A stretch of DNA of 64,000 bases from Imbricaverruca yamaguchii. Lineage: Eukaryota; Arthropoda; Thecostraca; Neoverrucidae. Numbering within the stretch: position 1 is the first letter of the stretch; the number at the start of each line of letters is the position of its first letter. The notes under the pieces are model-generated. The model saw only the letters and a program-made list of their open reading frames with translations. It did not search any database and was not told where the DNA came from. The stretch covers positions 1,008,501-1,072,500 of the forward strand of contig JAOTOL010001523.1 in assembly GCA_034440575.1 (NCBI GenBank), in the 5' to 3' direction. A program made the translations under genes and the position numbers. Shown piece by piece: positions 1 to 11,826 of the stretch.

Positions 1-571
1 CGCACATCTGGCGCATGAAGACGATGGCGACTCAAACGCTCTTTGAGGAAGACAAGCTTGGACTTTTCCGAGCGGGTGTATTTGGGAGCTGGCCTGACAA
101 TCTGCCATATCTGAATTCAGCGGAGAGCCTCGTGCCGCAATGGAGTAGTGTGTTGAAACCATTATCTTTGATTTGGCCGATCAATATATTTTGAATAGTA
201 TTCGACTTGTGTGATTGCCGGTGTTTTGGAGGGGCTGAAAAGGGAACGAAATGTGTTCAGAAGCCTTCTTATCTCCTTCAGAACACGATTGGATATTGTG
301 AAGCTTCTAGTGGCCAATCGACGAAAAACCATTCATGACACGTTGGTTTCGTTCTGCCTTCCATTAAAAAAAAAATTTATTTATAAACCCTTCACTAGTG
401 GCAAAAGTGTGAAACATGTCGTTGCAAGCACATCTCATCAGCCTACACCCCTACGTCTTTGCATATCTACCGCCTTCTTCCTCTTGTTCATGCGTCAGAG
501 AGTGGAAGACGTTCAAGAGTTCCGTGCGGCCGCAGCTGACGGCTTCTCCTGACGGCCTCTCCTGCCCGCAG

Positions 572-857
572 ATCCCGGAGGCGTGCACACCGGCCGAACA
601 GTGCTCGGTGCTGACCGTGCTGAGCCAGCGCTTCAGCGTGCAGAGCACCGACCGGGTGTGGGTTCGACTCCAGCTGTCGGCCGGCAATGTTTCGGAGCGG
701 GCGAGCGCGACGCTGGCGCTGCGTCGCGCTGACCCCGGCTCGGCGGACTGTCCCGGCGCACACGAGGCTCACCAGCAGCCGGTGCTGGTCGTGCCGGCCA
801 ACCAGCGGCGGCGTCTGACCGGCGACCTGCTCCTGCCCGGCGTCAACCGACTGTTCG
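572..857 (+). CDS. Exon A: extracellular beta-rich domain upstream of EGF modules
   Basis: An internal exon of 286 nt. The acceptor is strong: a pyrimidine-rich CTCTCCTGCCCGCAG ends at 571. The donor is CG/GTGAGT at 858. The frame starts at phase 0 and ends with one spare base. The 95-residue product begins IPEACTPAEQC, contains a run of alternating hydrophobic residues around VWVRLQLSAG, one N-glycosylation sequon (NVS), and a third cysteine in SADC. That composition fits an extracellular beta-sandwich rather than an EGF module; I do not recognise the fold. G+C and codon use differ sharply from the AT-rich flanks, with a strong bias to C or G at third positions. A tandem array begins about 90 bp after the donor. 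The open frame continues through the donor only because that array lacks stops. Confidence 0.68.
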
Positions 858-944
858 GTGAGTCGCCAGCGTCAGGTCTGGCCGTGCAAGTGTTGGCTAT
901 GCGAGGGCGCTCGGGTCGGGCTGGCGCGACGCACAGGACGCCGG

Positions 945-1466
945 TTTGGCTGTTTCCCAGTCGTTACCAATGCGTGGGTTCGCCTGTTTGCCAGTCGCTA
1001 CCAATGCGCCCGTTCGGCTGTTTGCCAGTCGCTACCAATGCGCCCGTTCGGCTGTTTGTCAGTCGCTACCAATGCGCCCGTTCGGCTGTTTGCCAGTCGC
1101 TACCAATGAGCCCGTTCGGCTGTTTGCCAGTCGCTACCAATGCGCCCGTTCGGCTGTTTGTCAGTCGCTACCAATACGCCCGTTCGGCTGTTTGTCAGTC
1201 GCTACCAATGCGCCCGTTCGGCTGTTTGCCAGTCGCTACCAATGCGCCCGTTCGGCTGTTTGCCAGTCGCTACCAATGCGCCCGTTCGGCTGTTTGCCAG
1301 TCGCTACCAATGCGCCCGTTCGGCTGTTTGCCAGTCGCTACCAATGCGCCCGTTCGGCTGTTTGCCAGTCGCTACCAATGCGCCCGTTCGGCTGTTTGTC
1401 AGTCGCTACCAATGCGCCCGTTCGGCTGTTTGCCAGTCGCTACCAATGCGCCCGCCCGTTCGGCTC
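945..1466 (+). repeat. 34-bp minisatellite, about 15 copies
   Basis: Nearly identical 34-bp units with the core CGCCCGTTCGGCTGTTTG; the main variants are GCC/GTC in the middle and one or two C/A changes. The last unit has a small duplication (CGCCCGCCCG). Because 34 is not a multiple of three and the unit lacks stops in all + frames, it produces long spurious open frames, one of which appears to extend exon A to about 1837. It lies in the intron about 90 bp downstream of exon A. Confidence 0.95.
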
Positions 1467-1639
1467 CGGGCCGGTATTGTGACGGAAGAGATACTATGAT
1501 GCACACGTGGAGAAATTATGAGGGGCGCGATGCACTGCTGCACGTCGAGGGTTCAGCACGTGCCGGCATTGTGACGGGTGAGATTCTCTGCTGCATCGCG
1601 AGGGTTAAAATCGCACCGAGGCTCGGGCGGGTGAGATTC

Positions 1640-2125
1640 TTTGCTGTATGGCTACCAATTAACCCGCCGAGTCTCAGAGGGCCCATTTTACACTCCCTAA
1701 GGTTTTCCGTGAATAGGGGAATACGGCCTGTGCCAATGCGGCGAAATTTAGCATACCTTTACCCACAACGATTTGGCATGTGTGGAAAATTTGAGTCCAG
1801 GTCATCTACGGTCAACGAGTTAGCAAAGGTTACGTGAGGGCACTTCTAAGCAAAGTCCAATCACTCGTCACGCTTTAACGAATTAAATTATTTTAATGGA
1901 ACTTGTATCGTTTGCTCATCTTTAGGTATGCAACGAATCGCACCAGATGTTTTTTTCCGTTTTTAATGACTTAGCTTTGCATATTTGCCCATTAGGGCTA
2001 GCTTCGAAGTTTCTGGTCAAAAGAAGCACTTTTATGATGACAAGGTGATTTACACAATATTTTGCAGTACGCTCTACCCATAAAAAAGCAACAAAATGAA
2101 TGAGTCGAAACGTCGACTGCTTCCA
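1640..2125 (+). repeat. Interspersed repeat family B, + copy
   Basis: This stretch matches the reverse complement of about 48460-48970 over several hundred bases. Shared landmarks in order are TTAACCCG near 1661, GGTCAACGAGTTAG near 1809, CGTCACGCTTTAACG near 1867, TTTGCTCATCTTTAG near 1911 and CTCTACCCAT near 2071. It has no coding capacity, so it is a non-autonomous interspersed repeat. The copies are diverged by point changes and small indels, so insertion is old. Boundaries are estimated from where similarity fades. Confidence 0.75.
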
Positions 2126-2479
2126 AGAAATAAATGTTGATTAATATTTCAGGTGGGCAACATTTTGGGGCCATGGTCGATTTCGTCTTCCACTTCTTGT
2201 TTCAAATAATTTTGTTTTTTTGAAATTTTGTTTTGTGATTGGCATCACAACGCGGACGGAGATTGGAGCACAATACGGACTGGATGTCGGTGCGATTGTT
2301 CTTTTGGTACGTATAGTGGATGAGATCTCTTAATGTTTGACGAAAATGAACGGCTACGGATGAGGATGGGATGCCGGATTAAATGTCCAATTTTTACTGT
2401 GGAAGAGAAAATTCAACAAACTAATCATATTTCCCTCTGTTTTCTAACATGGCTTTGCATAGTAATATGTTGGCATCAG

Positions 2480-2555
2480 CTCATGCTTGAAAGTGCTAAA
2501 CTTTAACTCATATCACCTCATGCTTGAAAGTGTTAAACTTTAACTTATATCGACA
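2480..2555. repeat. 37-bp tandem duplication
   Basis: Two copies of a segment beginning TCATGCTTGAAAGTG follow each other (starts 2481 and 2518), differing at a few positions. It is a short local duplication in the intron with no other visible role. Confidence 0.85.
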
Positions 2556-2597
2556 TCCTTTCCTCGACCCCTAATATCGCGAATTTGAACATGCTGC

Positions 2598-2780
2598 ATC
2601 TGTGGTGGCAGAGTGGTTAGGGCGCTAAGCTCTAGATACGAGGGTCCCATGTTCAACACTCGCACTATTCATAATAATTTGCAATCCGGCGACCCACTGG
2701 CGAAACAATGTAGCCATGGCCATTAGCATTGGCAGTTCATAAAGAGAGTCGTGAATCACCCAATAAACAAAATAAATTGG
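2598..2780 (+). mobile_element. tRNA-derived SINE, family 1, old copy
   Basis: The tRNA-like head has an A-box-like TGGCAGAGTGGTTAGG near 2609 and a decayed B box in GGGTCCCATGTTCAACAC. The body (CCACTGGCGAAACA) and tail (GTCGTGAATCACCCAATAAA) match in order the reverse complement of the SINE at 10677-10849. Divergence is high, the B box is damaged (GTTCAACAC for GTTCGACTC), and I see no target-site duplication, so this is an old inactive copy. Family members of this type are transcribed by RNA polymerase III and mobilised by a partner LINE. Confidence 0.75.
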
Positions 2781-2879
2781 AAATAATACATCCCTGCAGG
2801 CATCCTTAGCCCTTGCTGGACCGAGTGGGAGGGAGCTCTCAATGGCCACTTCCGGAATAAAATGAAACTTAGTACCAAA

Positions 2880-4480
2880 ATGCTTGGATCAATTTCCTCA
2901 ACATGTTTGGCCTTCTGACTTCGCCATTGAGATAATGTTTAATTTCGTGATAATAATGACATTCGAAAAGTGTTGACTTGACCAGTATACTTCGTTTCAC
3001 CTATTTAGTGTTCAACTCAGCCAGATAGTTTCGAGAGTCTTAAGGGAGGGGCGGAATCCGCCTCCTTGCAGATACAGGTATAAACGAGACCTACCGTAAT
3101 AGTGCTAACATTGCGGTGCGCGGTCTACTGGGCGATCGCGCGGCAAAATGACCCGTGCGCGGTTCTTAGCACGGTCTATGTTTGTGCGCAGCGGCTCTTA
3201 GATCGCCGACCTTTGGCTTTATTCTGGCTTTGGCGACATTCGTAGGCCTAATGTTTACCCTCTGATTGTATTTCTGTTTTCACCGAATTAATTCGCACTA
3301 ATTGAGATGGCATTAGACTGGCAACTGCATACCAGAGTGCTGAAGTCTAACGACAAATACAGTCGGTGTAAGCTGGGTCGGTGCCACAGGCGGACGCCTG
3401 CCGCTGGTTTAGTGCTCAATTGCGGTATCACGTTCATTGCGACTGCAGTTGGTCCTGATGGCTCCAAGAATGTTCGAACGTCACCGCTCAAGTTTCATTG
3501 GTTTCACGAGTCAGCTTGACTGGTCAAGTGATAAGAACAACACAAAATGGAATACCGAACGTAAGATGATGCGAAACGTTATCATGCCTTGAAGACCCGT
3601 TAAGCAGTGTACGCACAGGAGTAATTTCGCGCCAGCGCATACATTTATTCTGTCCCGCATCACGCCCTAGCCCAGCTATTTTCCCCTCAACACTATTTTC
3701 TCCCACTTGTTCGTCCCACAATCTCAAAATGGCGAGAGATCGTCGAAGAGACTCTTATCCAACACCGAACCGATCGTTTCGTTGTAGGCTACCCCGACTA
3801 CATGCCGAGGAATGTGTGGCCTCCCACAAATTAAACAATGAACTATGTGGAAGTAGCGATCAATGAGTATACCACACCACATAATCTTTCACGGTATCTA
3901 GGAAGGAATAACTGCAGAGGTCGGCGTTTATGTGAACCAAAACTTGAGAGAACGAAGCAATATCGACTGCCATTGCTGCTTACACCCACCAGTCGATCAG
4001 CTCCTGTCACAACACACTCCACACGATGGAAACTGAACAGCTTGCAAATCAAGGCCCTGGAGATCTAGAAACTGAATGGTTTGCTCAGCTGGTGGAGACC
4101 GTAAAACGAAAATGACCGACTTAAAATAATGTGAATGCTCCAGAAGCAACGGAGTACTTGATACAGCTCCTGAAAGATCGGAGGAATGAGTGTAGATGAA
4201 TGCCGGACAACAGAGCTCATATGCGCCGCCTTTCTAGAAGATTAACGAACGTCACGCTCAATGGCGAGCATCTTCGGGATGGCGGTGCCTCAGGTAATCG
4301 TCGTGGTGGCACAGGAGCTACAACTACCGCAGGTGGGGACGTACAGCAATCATCAGCTAATGGCGGTCCGTCGGAGGAAGCAAGCGAGCCACCACATTCA
4401 CCGCTACAGCAGCTGACATTAACTTCGATACTAATGTAACATTTAATAATGTCACATTATTCAAATCTTGAAGAGCTTCA
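2880..4480. other. Intron, no gene seen
   Basis: I see no coding region, repeat array or recognisable element here. A short CpG-dense patch at about 3110-3220 (containing GCGATCGCGCGG) stands out from the AT-rich background. Short open frames have no family resemblance or coding bias. Confidence 0.5.
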
Positions 4481-4484
4481 TACC

Positions 4485-5030
4485 GCAGCCCTGGCGGTGA
4501 AACCTTGTCCGCATGTCGCAGCCCTGGCAGTGAAACCTTGTCGGTATACCACAGCCCTGGCGGTCGACAGGTACCGTGACGGTATGCAACAGCCCTGACG
4601 GCCGACAGGTACCGTGTCGGTATACCACAGCCATTGTGGCCGACACGGTACAGTGTCGGTATACCACAGCCATTGTGGCCGACAGGTACCGTGTCGGTAT
4701 ACCACAGCCCTGGCGGCCGACAGGTACCGTGTCGGTATACCACAGCCCTGGCGGCCGACAGGTACCGTGTCGGTGTACCACAGCCATTGTGGCCGACAGG
4801 TACCGTGTCGGTGTACCACAGCCATTGTGGCCGACACGGTACAGTGTCGGTATACCGCAGCCCTGGCGGCTGACAGGTACCGTGTCGGTATACCGCAGAC
4901 ATTGTGGCCGACAGGTACCGTGTCGGTATACCGCAGCCATTGTGGCCGACACGGTACCGTGTCGGTATACCACAGCCATTGTGGCCGACACGGTACAGTG
5001 TCGGTATACCACAGCCATTGCGGAAAAATC
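4485..5030. repeat. 38/39-bp minisatellite with palindromic units, about 14 copies
   Basis: Units carry GGTATACCACAGCC then a variable ATTGTGG or CTGGCGG, then CCGACAGGTACCGTGT or CCGACACGGTACAGTGT. Some junctions create a perfect 20-bp palindrome, CCGACACGGTACCGTGTCGG (about 4946-4965). GGTACC and GTATAC are themselves palindromic, so every unit is rich in dyad symmetry. Long open frames on both strands here are products of the array. Confidence 0.95.
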
Positions 5031-5039
5031 CCTGGCGGC

Positions 5040-6090
5040 AGCTGCAGCAAGTCAGTAGGCTCAGTAGGCTCCAAGTTGCTGGGACGCATATCATCAAGGA
5101 AGTTGCCAGTTTTGATGGCAGAATAACAATAATGGCGAAAGTAGAGGCGAGAAGCAGTCAACCGGAAAATAGAAAAGCAGCGCGTTCTTCCAAGCATTTT
5201 TTTAGAACTTAACTTTGACGGCAGACAGGGTGCTTCTTGTATGATGATCAGACAGCAATCGTTGCTGATTCGGTCACAAAGGATGCGTCTCTAAAATGAT
5301 CGGGAAACTCGTGGACGTACAGATCTCCGATCCATGTGATGCTCTTATTTATACACTGTTTCCCACACAAAATGTGTCTTACTTTTTCCGCCAATCGCAC
5401 ATTCAGCCGAGGCTACGGTGTAGCAGACGTGTGCAACGCTTCGGAATTGCGATTTATTGTGTTTGGGAGCCACCAATCTTTAATTTGAACTTCATTTTCC
5501 CGTCCATTCGCCTCATTTCTTTATCGGCTTTGGAAGTCCATTCATGCTCACAGGCTTGTTAATTAATTCCCATTTAGGCTTTTAATTGCCCATGCATATC
5601 CTCTTAGTTTACACTTGGGCTCTTCTTCCTTGCGTTGGAAGGGTAGGGATAGTTTTTGTTTGGTGTGCCTGACCAGTTGGACTGCCTTTAAAACCAGTAC
5701 ATTACATGTCTGTCTTTAAAGCGAGTTTGTGTTATAAGCAAGTCGCACGCAAGTGTGCATTTACATTAAGAGAGTTTTACATGATAGCGATTGTGGTATT
5801 TCAGGTGCTGAAGGCACCTAAAATGGGTGGTGTGGTGTGGGGGAGGGGGGAGGTGATATCTCCCTGATGGTGAAATGGTTTTAGCTTTACTTTACTCCGC
5901 AAAACACTTCATAGCTGGGGGGGGGAGTGAAGGTGATGAGAAGTTGATTTTGCCAGGGTGCCGACTTTAGCCTACTCTTCTCGAAGAGCACAGAGGAATC
6001 TTTACCATGCTAACAGGGAGGTACTGGTCTATACCGCCTGTCACGCCGGCCGCCGCGAGTTAGTCGTTAGTAGCGGGTTAGTCTAAGCAC
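5040..6090. other. Intron, no gene seen
   Basis: Low-information sequence with a G-rich stretch around 5820-5930 (runs of G up to about 9). No feature can be supported. Confidence 0.5.
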
Positions 6091-6129
6091 ACTATGACGG
6101 GTTGTCAGTTGGGATAGTACGGTTTCTTG

Positions 6130-6370
6130 GAATACGGCTCATCTACGTCCGTCGTGCATCTCTATGGCCGTTTCACGTTATGTGTTGCAAGATAAATCGT
6201 CCGATGTCTCCTCTAGGAAGTCGTTTTAAGCTATCTTATTGTGCTTTACTCCAAAAGCAAGTCGGCTCATCTACATCCGTCGGCACAGCTAAGTAGCCGT
6301 TTAATTCAAACTGGAAAACAAATCGATTCATTTACGTCCGACGCCATTCGGAGATCGCTATTTACGTGTT
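6130..6370 (+). repeat. Three diverged copies of a short repeat
   Basis: The motif CGGCTCATCTACGTCCGTCG near 6135 recurs near 6263 (CGGCTCATCTACATCCGTCG) and, more diverged, near 6325 (CGATTCATTTACGTCCGACG), each followed by a related CCGTTT-like stretch. It may be part of an unrecognised interspersed element. Confidence 0.45.
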
Positions 6371-6479
6371 TCCTCCGAATGCTTCGCAGGCATGCATTGT
6401 TTGTTGAAGTGAATGTCGTAGTGTGGTGTCTACAGTGCTCCTGCTAGTTTTGTGACCTACACATATTCAAATAGCAATT

Positions 6480-8790
6480 GAAGGAGTTTTGGGTGCTTGT
6501 CACCTAGGAGCGATGGATGCGACAGGGTGATGTCTTCTTTTTAGCAGAAGGCCTTAAGTGGTTGTCTTTGAGGGCTAAAGCTACTACAGTCCAGCAGGAT
6601 GTGGTCTATGCTTAATGTGGTGTTGGAGGTGTCACAGTGAGGTGTTACATATTGGTCACCCTCCAGTTGAGGCTGTGCTAGTTTTGTGCAACCAGTTCTG
6701 AGTCTAGTGAGGATGACCTCTTTTACTCAGTGAGATTGATTTGATGTGTTCCATGTGCGTACCGTTGGTTTGAGGTCGTGGGTGTGGCCGGATTTGTGCT
6801 GTGTTAAGTGTTTATGTTGATCTGTGTTATTGTGATAAATATTTGTGTTGTGTCCATGTGTTCTGGTGACGTTGGCTAATGTGGTGTTGAAGGAGTGCTT
6901 TGCGATGGTCATCCGAATATTCCATGCCGAGTCAGGGTCAGAGTCAGATTTATTGAGGTCTCCACAATAATATGGCTTTTCAGCCCTCTCGTCAATACAT
7001 TGCTGTACAAATATATACATAATCCTATTTATCGTGTCAAACAAGAGTCGATTAAAAATCATCTAGACATAAATCACGCCTTACCTAGTGATAGAACGCG
7101 CCTCCAAACGGCCGTTCTGGGATAAGTGATGAACGCCAAGGCTTCCTTGCGGGCTGATCTGCTTCTCCGTAGCATGGAATGTTGGCGTGGCCCGGAATTC
7201 AGAGGGAGGAAAAGTTCATGTTTACGTTATAGGTCACGATATGTTGGATTCTGTCATTGGCTTAATGTGGATAGTCGTGGGTGTTGCTAATTGACTGAAG
7301 GATGGATTTGGAGTTTGAGCAAATTACTACGTCTCTATCTCTACGCCTCATAAGAATGGAGATAGCGTCCAGAATGGCCATTGCTTCAGCGGAGTAGGTG
7401 GAGAGGTTATCAGATAGACGCCTGGAAAGCCCAAGCTCAGGTCCTGTAATGCCGATGCATGCCTCAGCATCGTGTTTCGACCCATCCGTGAATACCAGTG
7501 TTTTGTGTCTGCTGTCATCGGCAAACTTGTAGAAGACTCCGAGAATTTCCGTCGATGTGAATGTCGATTCATTTTCCGAGAGCAAATACTCAACCCTTAG
7601 TTGACTGAGTGTTCACAATGGCATATTGGGCGGTCGAGCTGCAATTATTGGCGTTGTGGGGTTAAGATCTGAGAGAGTCGTGGTCATTTTAATTCTGTAT
7701 GGTGGAAGCTTGCTCCCAAATCGGCTCTTGTATCTGTCAGGTGTAAAGCAGCGTTGTGCCACATGATTTTAAACGGACTTGGGACACTATTTATTTATAT
7801 ATTTCTTTCACAGTACATCCCCTCCACGTGCAGTGGCTATTGTGGACACTATCTCCACGGTTGTGTCCTCCTGAAGTGGAGTGGAGACGTGTTTGAGTCC
7901 ACTAGAAGACTGACTATCGGTATGGTGCTGAAGGCACCTGTGGCTGCTCTGATGCAGTGTTTTGTATGATTTCTAACTTTTTCTCTGGCCTTTTGGAATG
8001 GTTGCAAAGATGATGCTGTAGTATTCTAGGATTATATATTAGTATACAAATACATACAAATATATACAAATATGATATATTTGTAGTCTTAGTAGTGTTT
8101 TCCTGGCTCCAGCCCAGTCGGTGCCTGTAAGTGCACGGCGTACGTTGACGCGCTTGGAACATCGCTTCCAGATTTATTTCACAATACATGCCCTCCACGT
8201 GCAGTGGCTGTTACGGACAGTCTGGGTGCTGGGAGACGGAGGTGCTATGTGTGTTGAAGCCAAGTTTTTCGTCTAAATGTATTCCTAAAAACTTGATACT
8301 TTTGAGCTGCTTCATGACTGCAATTTATTATAAGTAGAGTTGTGGGTGTGGGCGCAGACTACTATATTTGACAGTGACCGATTTGTCTGCAGACAGGGTG
8401 AAGTGCCACATTTTGCTCCAATTTGCGATGTGGTCTAGACCTGCTTGAATGGTTTTTCAGCTTTTAGGAAGCATTTTGCTGTTGTCAAAATGGATATATC
8501 GTCCGCGAACTGTGAGTATTTGAGTGAGTTGTGTATGTGATCAGCAAGTACGCCGTTGATCATAATGATGAAGAAGCTCAATGAGAGCGCGGTTCCCTGT
8601 GTCAGACCCTGTTCCTGAGGTGTGGTGTTTTATGTGACTCTGCCGCATCAGACCTTAATCAAGGATCGTGTCTCTGAGGAAGCTGAGAATGAAGTGCGCC
8701 ATGTGTCTGAGTAGGCCTACCTTGTGGAGTTCGTATGCCAATGAGTACTTGTGTACTCAGTTAAATGCGGCAGTGATGTTTAAGTAGGCA
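6480..8790 (-). mobile_element. LINE fragment with reverse transcriptase and RNase H, decayed
   Basis: Read on the minus strand from high to low coordinates. A reverse transcriptase catalytic motif FADD lies near 8490-8525 in the context YSQFADDISIL. An RNase H domain follows at 7262-7585 with VFTDGSKHDAEA, then STYSAEAMAILDAI, then a DSK-like SNSKSILQSI; a decayed IPGHANIP motif lies just below. This order (RT then RNase H) is that of I/Jockey-group LINEs that carry RNase H. Many stops and frameshifts interrupt the frame, and the motif CCTCCACGTGCAGTGGCT is present twice (near 7814 and 8190), suggesting an internal duplication. The region 7750-7950 matches the + fragment at 12290. Inactive; it lies antisense to the host gene. 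The endonuclease end is missing. Confidence 0.82.
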
Positions 8791-8799
8791 ACGATTATA

Positions 8800-10660
8800 G
8801 TGTGTTTATGTTATTTCCATTTAAAATAATATACAAACTTGAACTTTTATGTAATTATATGGCTACATAGAGGAACAAACCTATCCGGCCAACAAACAAG
8901 TCAAGTCACAACACAAGTCGTTAGTAATAGATCGTATTGGTACGTTCGACGAATGATTTTCGAATTTTTTGCTTCATGAGCACTAAAACAATTTTCAGCC
9001 ACGAAATGCCAAGCAAAAACGATGCCTTTTAGATTTTCCTTCCAAATATAACGTTGATTTTTGTCGAGCCTAGCTACCAGCCCACATAAAATCACATATG
9101 ACGATGTCGAATATTCCTCGAGCTGCACCTCAATAATATAAATTTGGCAGGCTTCCACCAAATAGTAGCAGAATTATCTCTTCGAGGTATGGGAAATAAT
9201 TACAACATTTTAATATGCTGAGACCCGGGCAAGGTAATCAGAATTTACAATCACTAAAGCAAGTATGCAAGCAACAATGTTACCAAGCAATATTCTGAGG
9301 GGAGCTCAAATGATTGTTCTGCTTTTTTCATTGAAAGTAAATCGAAAACAAATGCGCGACCGCATATAAAAAATCGCACCGTGAAGTCAAGTTTCACCAC
9401 CATCACCACCGTCACTATCATCCACCACCATCAAAGGTTTGGGCCGCAAGTTGATCCCATGCCCATGTGCAGGACCATTGAAAGAGTAATCACACCTACA
9501 CCTGCACTTATATCCACCTATTTCATAATTCTTAGAGTTTATAAATTTTAAGCTATTCTACACTTTTCTACACATGATCTAGACAACAACAAAAACCCCG
9601 CAACAGCCATCGGGAAAAGGCAAAGACAATCGTGGCATACCAGGGTGATGACGTGTTTACAGCAGCATACGTTGGAAGCATATTGTTTGGAAGTAAACAA
9701 CGGTTCCTTGAATGTTTGAACGGTTCCTTTGGGATTTCTCTCGGCCCGGGTGGCCTCGATAAATTCGTACAATGGTCATGAAAGTATGCCATCTTTTTCA
9801 TAATTAATTGTCCTAATTAGTTGGTTCATTCACGACAGCGCCATAACACACACCTGACATCTGACAACAACTTTTGAATGTCATAAATTAACATGGTGCT
9901 GGTCGAGTTGCCAGGCCATTGAAACCAGATGTTCTTCCAATTACGCTGCTCGCTATTCTCAATTAAAAGTTATTGTGTAATGAACAGCGTGATGACTGAT
10001 GAACGCGTCGGGTCTGCTTGGGTCAACTTGACAAGATGGGCGAGGCCCTCATATTGTCAAGTCCATCCATTACATGAGAATAAAACGCCGTTCGGACTCG
10101 TTGAACTCGCTCTCACTTTTTCCTACATCGTTCAAACCTAACTATATTACTTGTGAAGAAGTGGACAGACCACGTATAATAACCGTTGATAACGATACTC
10201 GCCCAGGTTACTCTTGCGCACAATGTCTATCACATTCACGGACACACTCCAGAAATGGCACAATTCAAAAAGTGCCATGCAGCTTGATGTGCCCTATAGG
10301 CAGCGCCCTGAGGGGAACTATTCTAATATGACGGCTTATGCCCTGCACCTTTAAGCTATGCTACTACTTGCTACTTGTGAACTGTGTTTGTGGTTGATCA
10401 TGTTGTCAATCTAGAATGAAGCCTCATATGTGAAAGCATATGCCATCGTTGCCTACCTAATCCGTCAGGTATGGGACCTGCACTCACATGTACCGTTCCC
10501 TACAGCCCTGTGCGTCAATAGGCATATGTGAACAGGTATATGTGAGCACTAGCCATATGCATCGCTATTCTGGTCGTGAGACAATATATGGCATTGACTG
10601 TACAATGCAAATGTCGGCTCGGTACGGTAGCGAACCGAGATGAGGCGATGCTAACATCAT
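8800..10660. other. Intron, no gene seen
   Basis: AT-rich sequence with a short CACCACCATCACC-like tract near 9397-9433. Short open frames show no recognisable domain. Confidence 0.5.
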
Positions 10661-10676
10661 ATATAATGGAATACTG

Positions 10677-10849
10677 TTTATTGGTTGGTTCACGACACAC
10701 TTTGTGCACATTCACGGCTCATGGCGCCGCCCACACTGTTTCGCCGGTGGGCCGCGGGATTGGGAAATGTCCTGAGTGGCGCTAGAGTCGAACCCGGGAC
10801 CTTTGGTACCCATAGCCCGACACCTTAACCACTCAACCATCCCCGCCCC
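10677..10849 (-). mobile_element. tRNA-derived SINE, family 1, with 12-bp target-site duplication
   Basis: A complete copy. Flanking perfect direct repeats AATGGAATACTG lie at 10665-10676 and 10850-10861. On the minus strand it begins with a tRNA-like head: A-box region GGTTGAGTGGTTAAGG and B-box region GGTCCCGGGTTCGACTC. A GC-rich body (CCGCGGCCCACCGGCG) and the tail GTGTCGTGAACCAACCAATA follow. The head resembles a serine or leucine tRNA. Related copies are at 2598 (+), 22555 (-) and about 46345 (-). Intact boxes and a perfect duplication make this one of the younger copies. Confidence 0.92.
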
Positions 10850-10904
10850 AATGGAATACTGAGTTCATCGAAATATGTGTCTAAGTTTACATATATATAT
10901 ATAC

Positions 10905-11231
10905 ACACACAATAAGTGGCACAGTGAAAGACACTATATTTCCACCACGAAACACATCACCAACGTTTCACCCACAGGCCTTCTTCAGGGTGGCATAATT
11001 ACAAAATTTACAAAATTCAAGCACACAATCATGCACTCGAATTCTTGTGACCAAAACGTGACACGTATTGCAACCTCTCGCTGGGCTGACGAACGACATA
11101 ACGACATTGCGAAATACTGCGTCGATGGCGAAAGGCAGCAAAACAGAATGCAAAAAAACCATGGATGGCTTTCAAGAATGTCACACCCAACATCATTCAA
11201 ATCGTTATGCGTGTGCGTGTATGTGCCTGTG

Positions 11232-11271
<40 letters not shown>

Positions 11272-11740
11272 TATGTGTGTGTAGGTGTGGGACAAACCCT
11301 CTAGCCCGGGGTCAGATTCCCGCTGCAACTTCACCACATCATCCTGCACCAGGTACGCTATCATGCTAGCAAGCTTGACAAATCCAGGTGAACTGTTGAT
11401 GCAATCCTCGATGTCGATAAATGCTGCCTCTATAGCTTTCCTCCTAAATTTGTCCTTTAATTGGGTTATTTCACAAGCACCATCCCACCGCGGAAGGTGC
11501 CCCACCTTCTCCCCGTGAACAGCCAGAGCGCTCGATATCCTGTGGTACGTAAGATCAGCCCTGTGTTCCTGGACACGTTGTTGAAGAGAACGCCCAGTCT
11601 CACCAATATAGGCCCTCCCACACCCACTGCATGAGATCCTGTATACCACAGAACGACGTCTGCTCTTTATAGGTTTAGGTATCGGTGCCCTGGCTATTAA
11701 GTTCCTGATTTTACGTCCTGACGATTCAACTAGCCTTCCT
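10905..11740 (-). mobile_element. Penelope-like element, 3' part with GIY-YIG endonuclease
   Basis: On the minus strand an open frame from about 11740 to 11285 encodes a basic linker (IPKPIKSRRRS) and a GIY-YIG domain: VYRISCSGCGRAYIGETGRS, then LQQRVQEHR with the conserved arginine. Penelope-like elements join a reverse transcriptase to such a C-terminal endonuclease. Downstream, the 3' region at 10955-11000 contains CTGAAGAAGGCCTGTGG and GAAACGTT, a pattern I associate with the ends of these elements. The frame runs into a (CA)n tract (11237-11271). The reverse transcriptase is missing, so this is a 5'-truncated copy. A 23-bp foldback sits immediately upstream. Confidence 0.85.
11237..11271. 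repeat. (TG)n microsatellite
   Basis: About 17 GT dinucleotides inside the 3' half of the Penelope-like fragment, with TGTGCCTGTGCC-like imperfect repeats just before. Confidence 0.97.
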
Positions 11741-11742
11741 TC

Positions 11743-11826
11743 CTCGCAGGAAGAAGCCTATGACTGCCCCCATGAAGAAGCATATGAGGCCAAAGAGAGG
11801 GGTAGTCATAGGCTTCTTCCTGCGAG
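11743..11826. repeat. Perfect 23-bp inverted repeat (foldback)
   Basis: Arms at 11743-11765 and 11804-11826 are exact reverse complements, starting CTCGCAGGAAGAAGCC, with a 38-bp spacer. It sits at the point where the Penelope-like frame becomes unrecognisable. Confidence 0.95.

Noticed and set aside
945..1466. CRISPR array
   Set aside because: Units are directly adjacent without unique spacers, and the genome is animal.
858..1837. Long open frame continuing exon A through the 34-bp array
   Set aside because: It reads through a clear GTGAGT donor and then through a stop-free tandem repeat; the later part has no protein-like composition.
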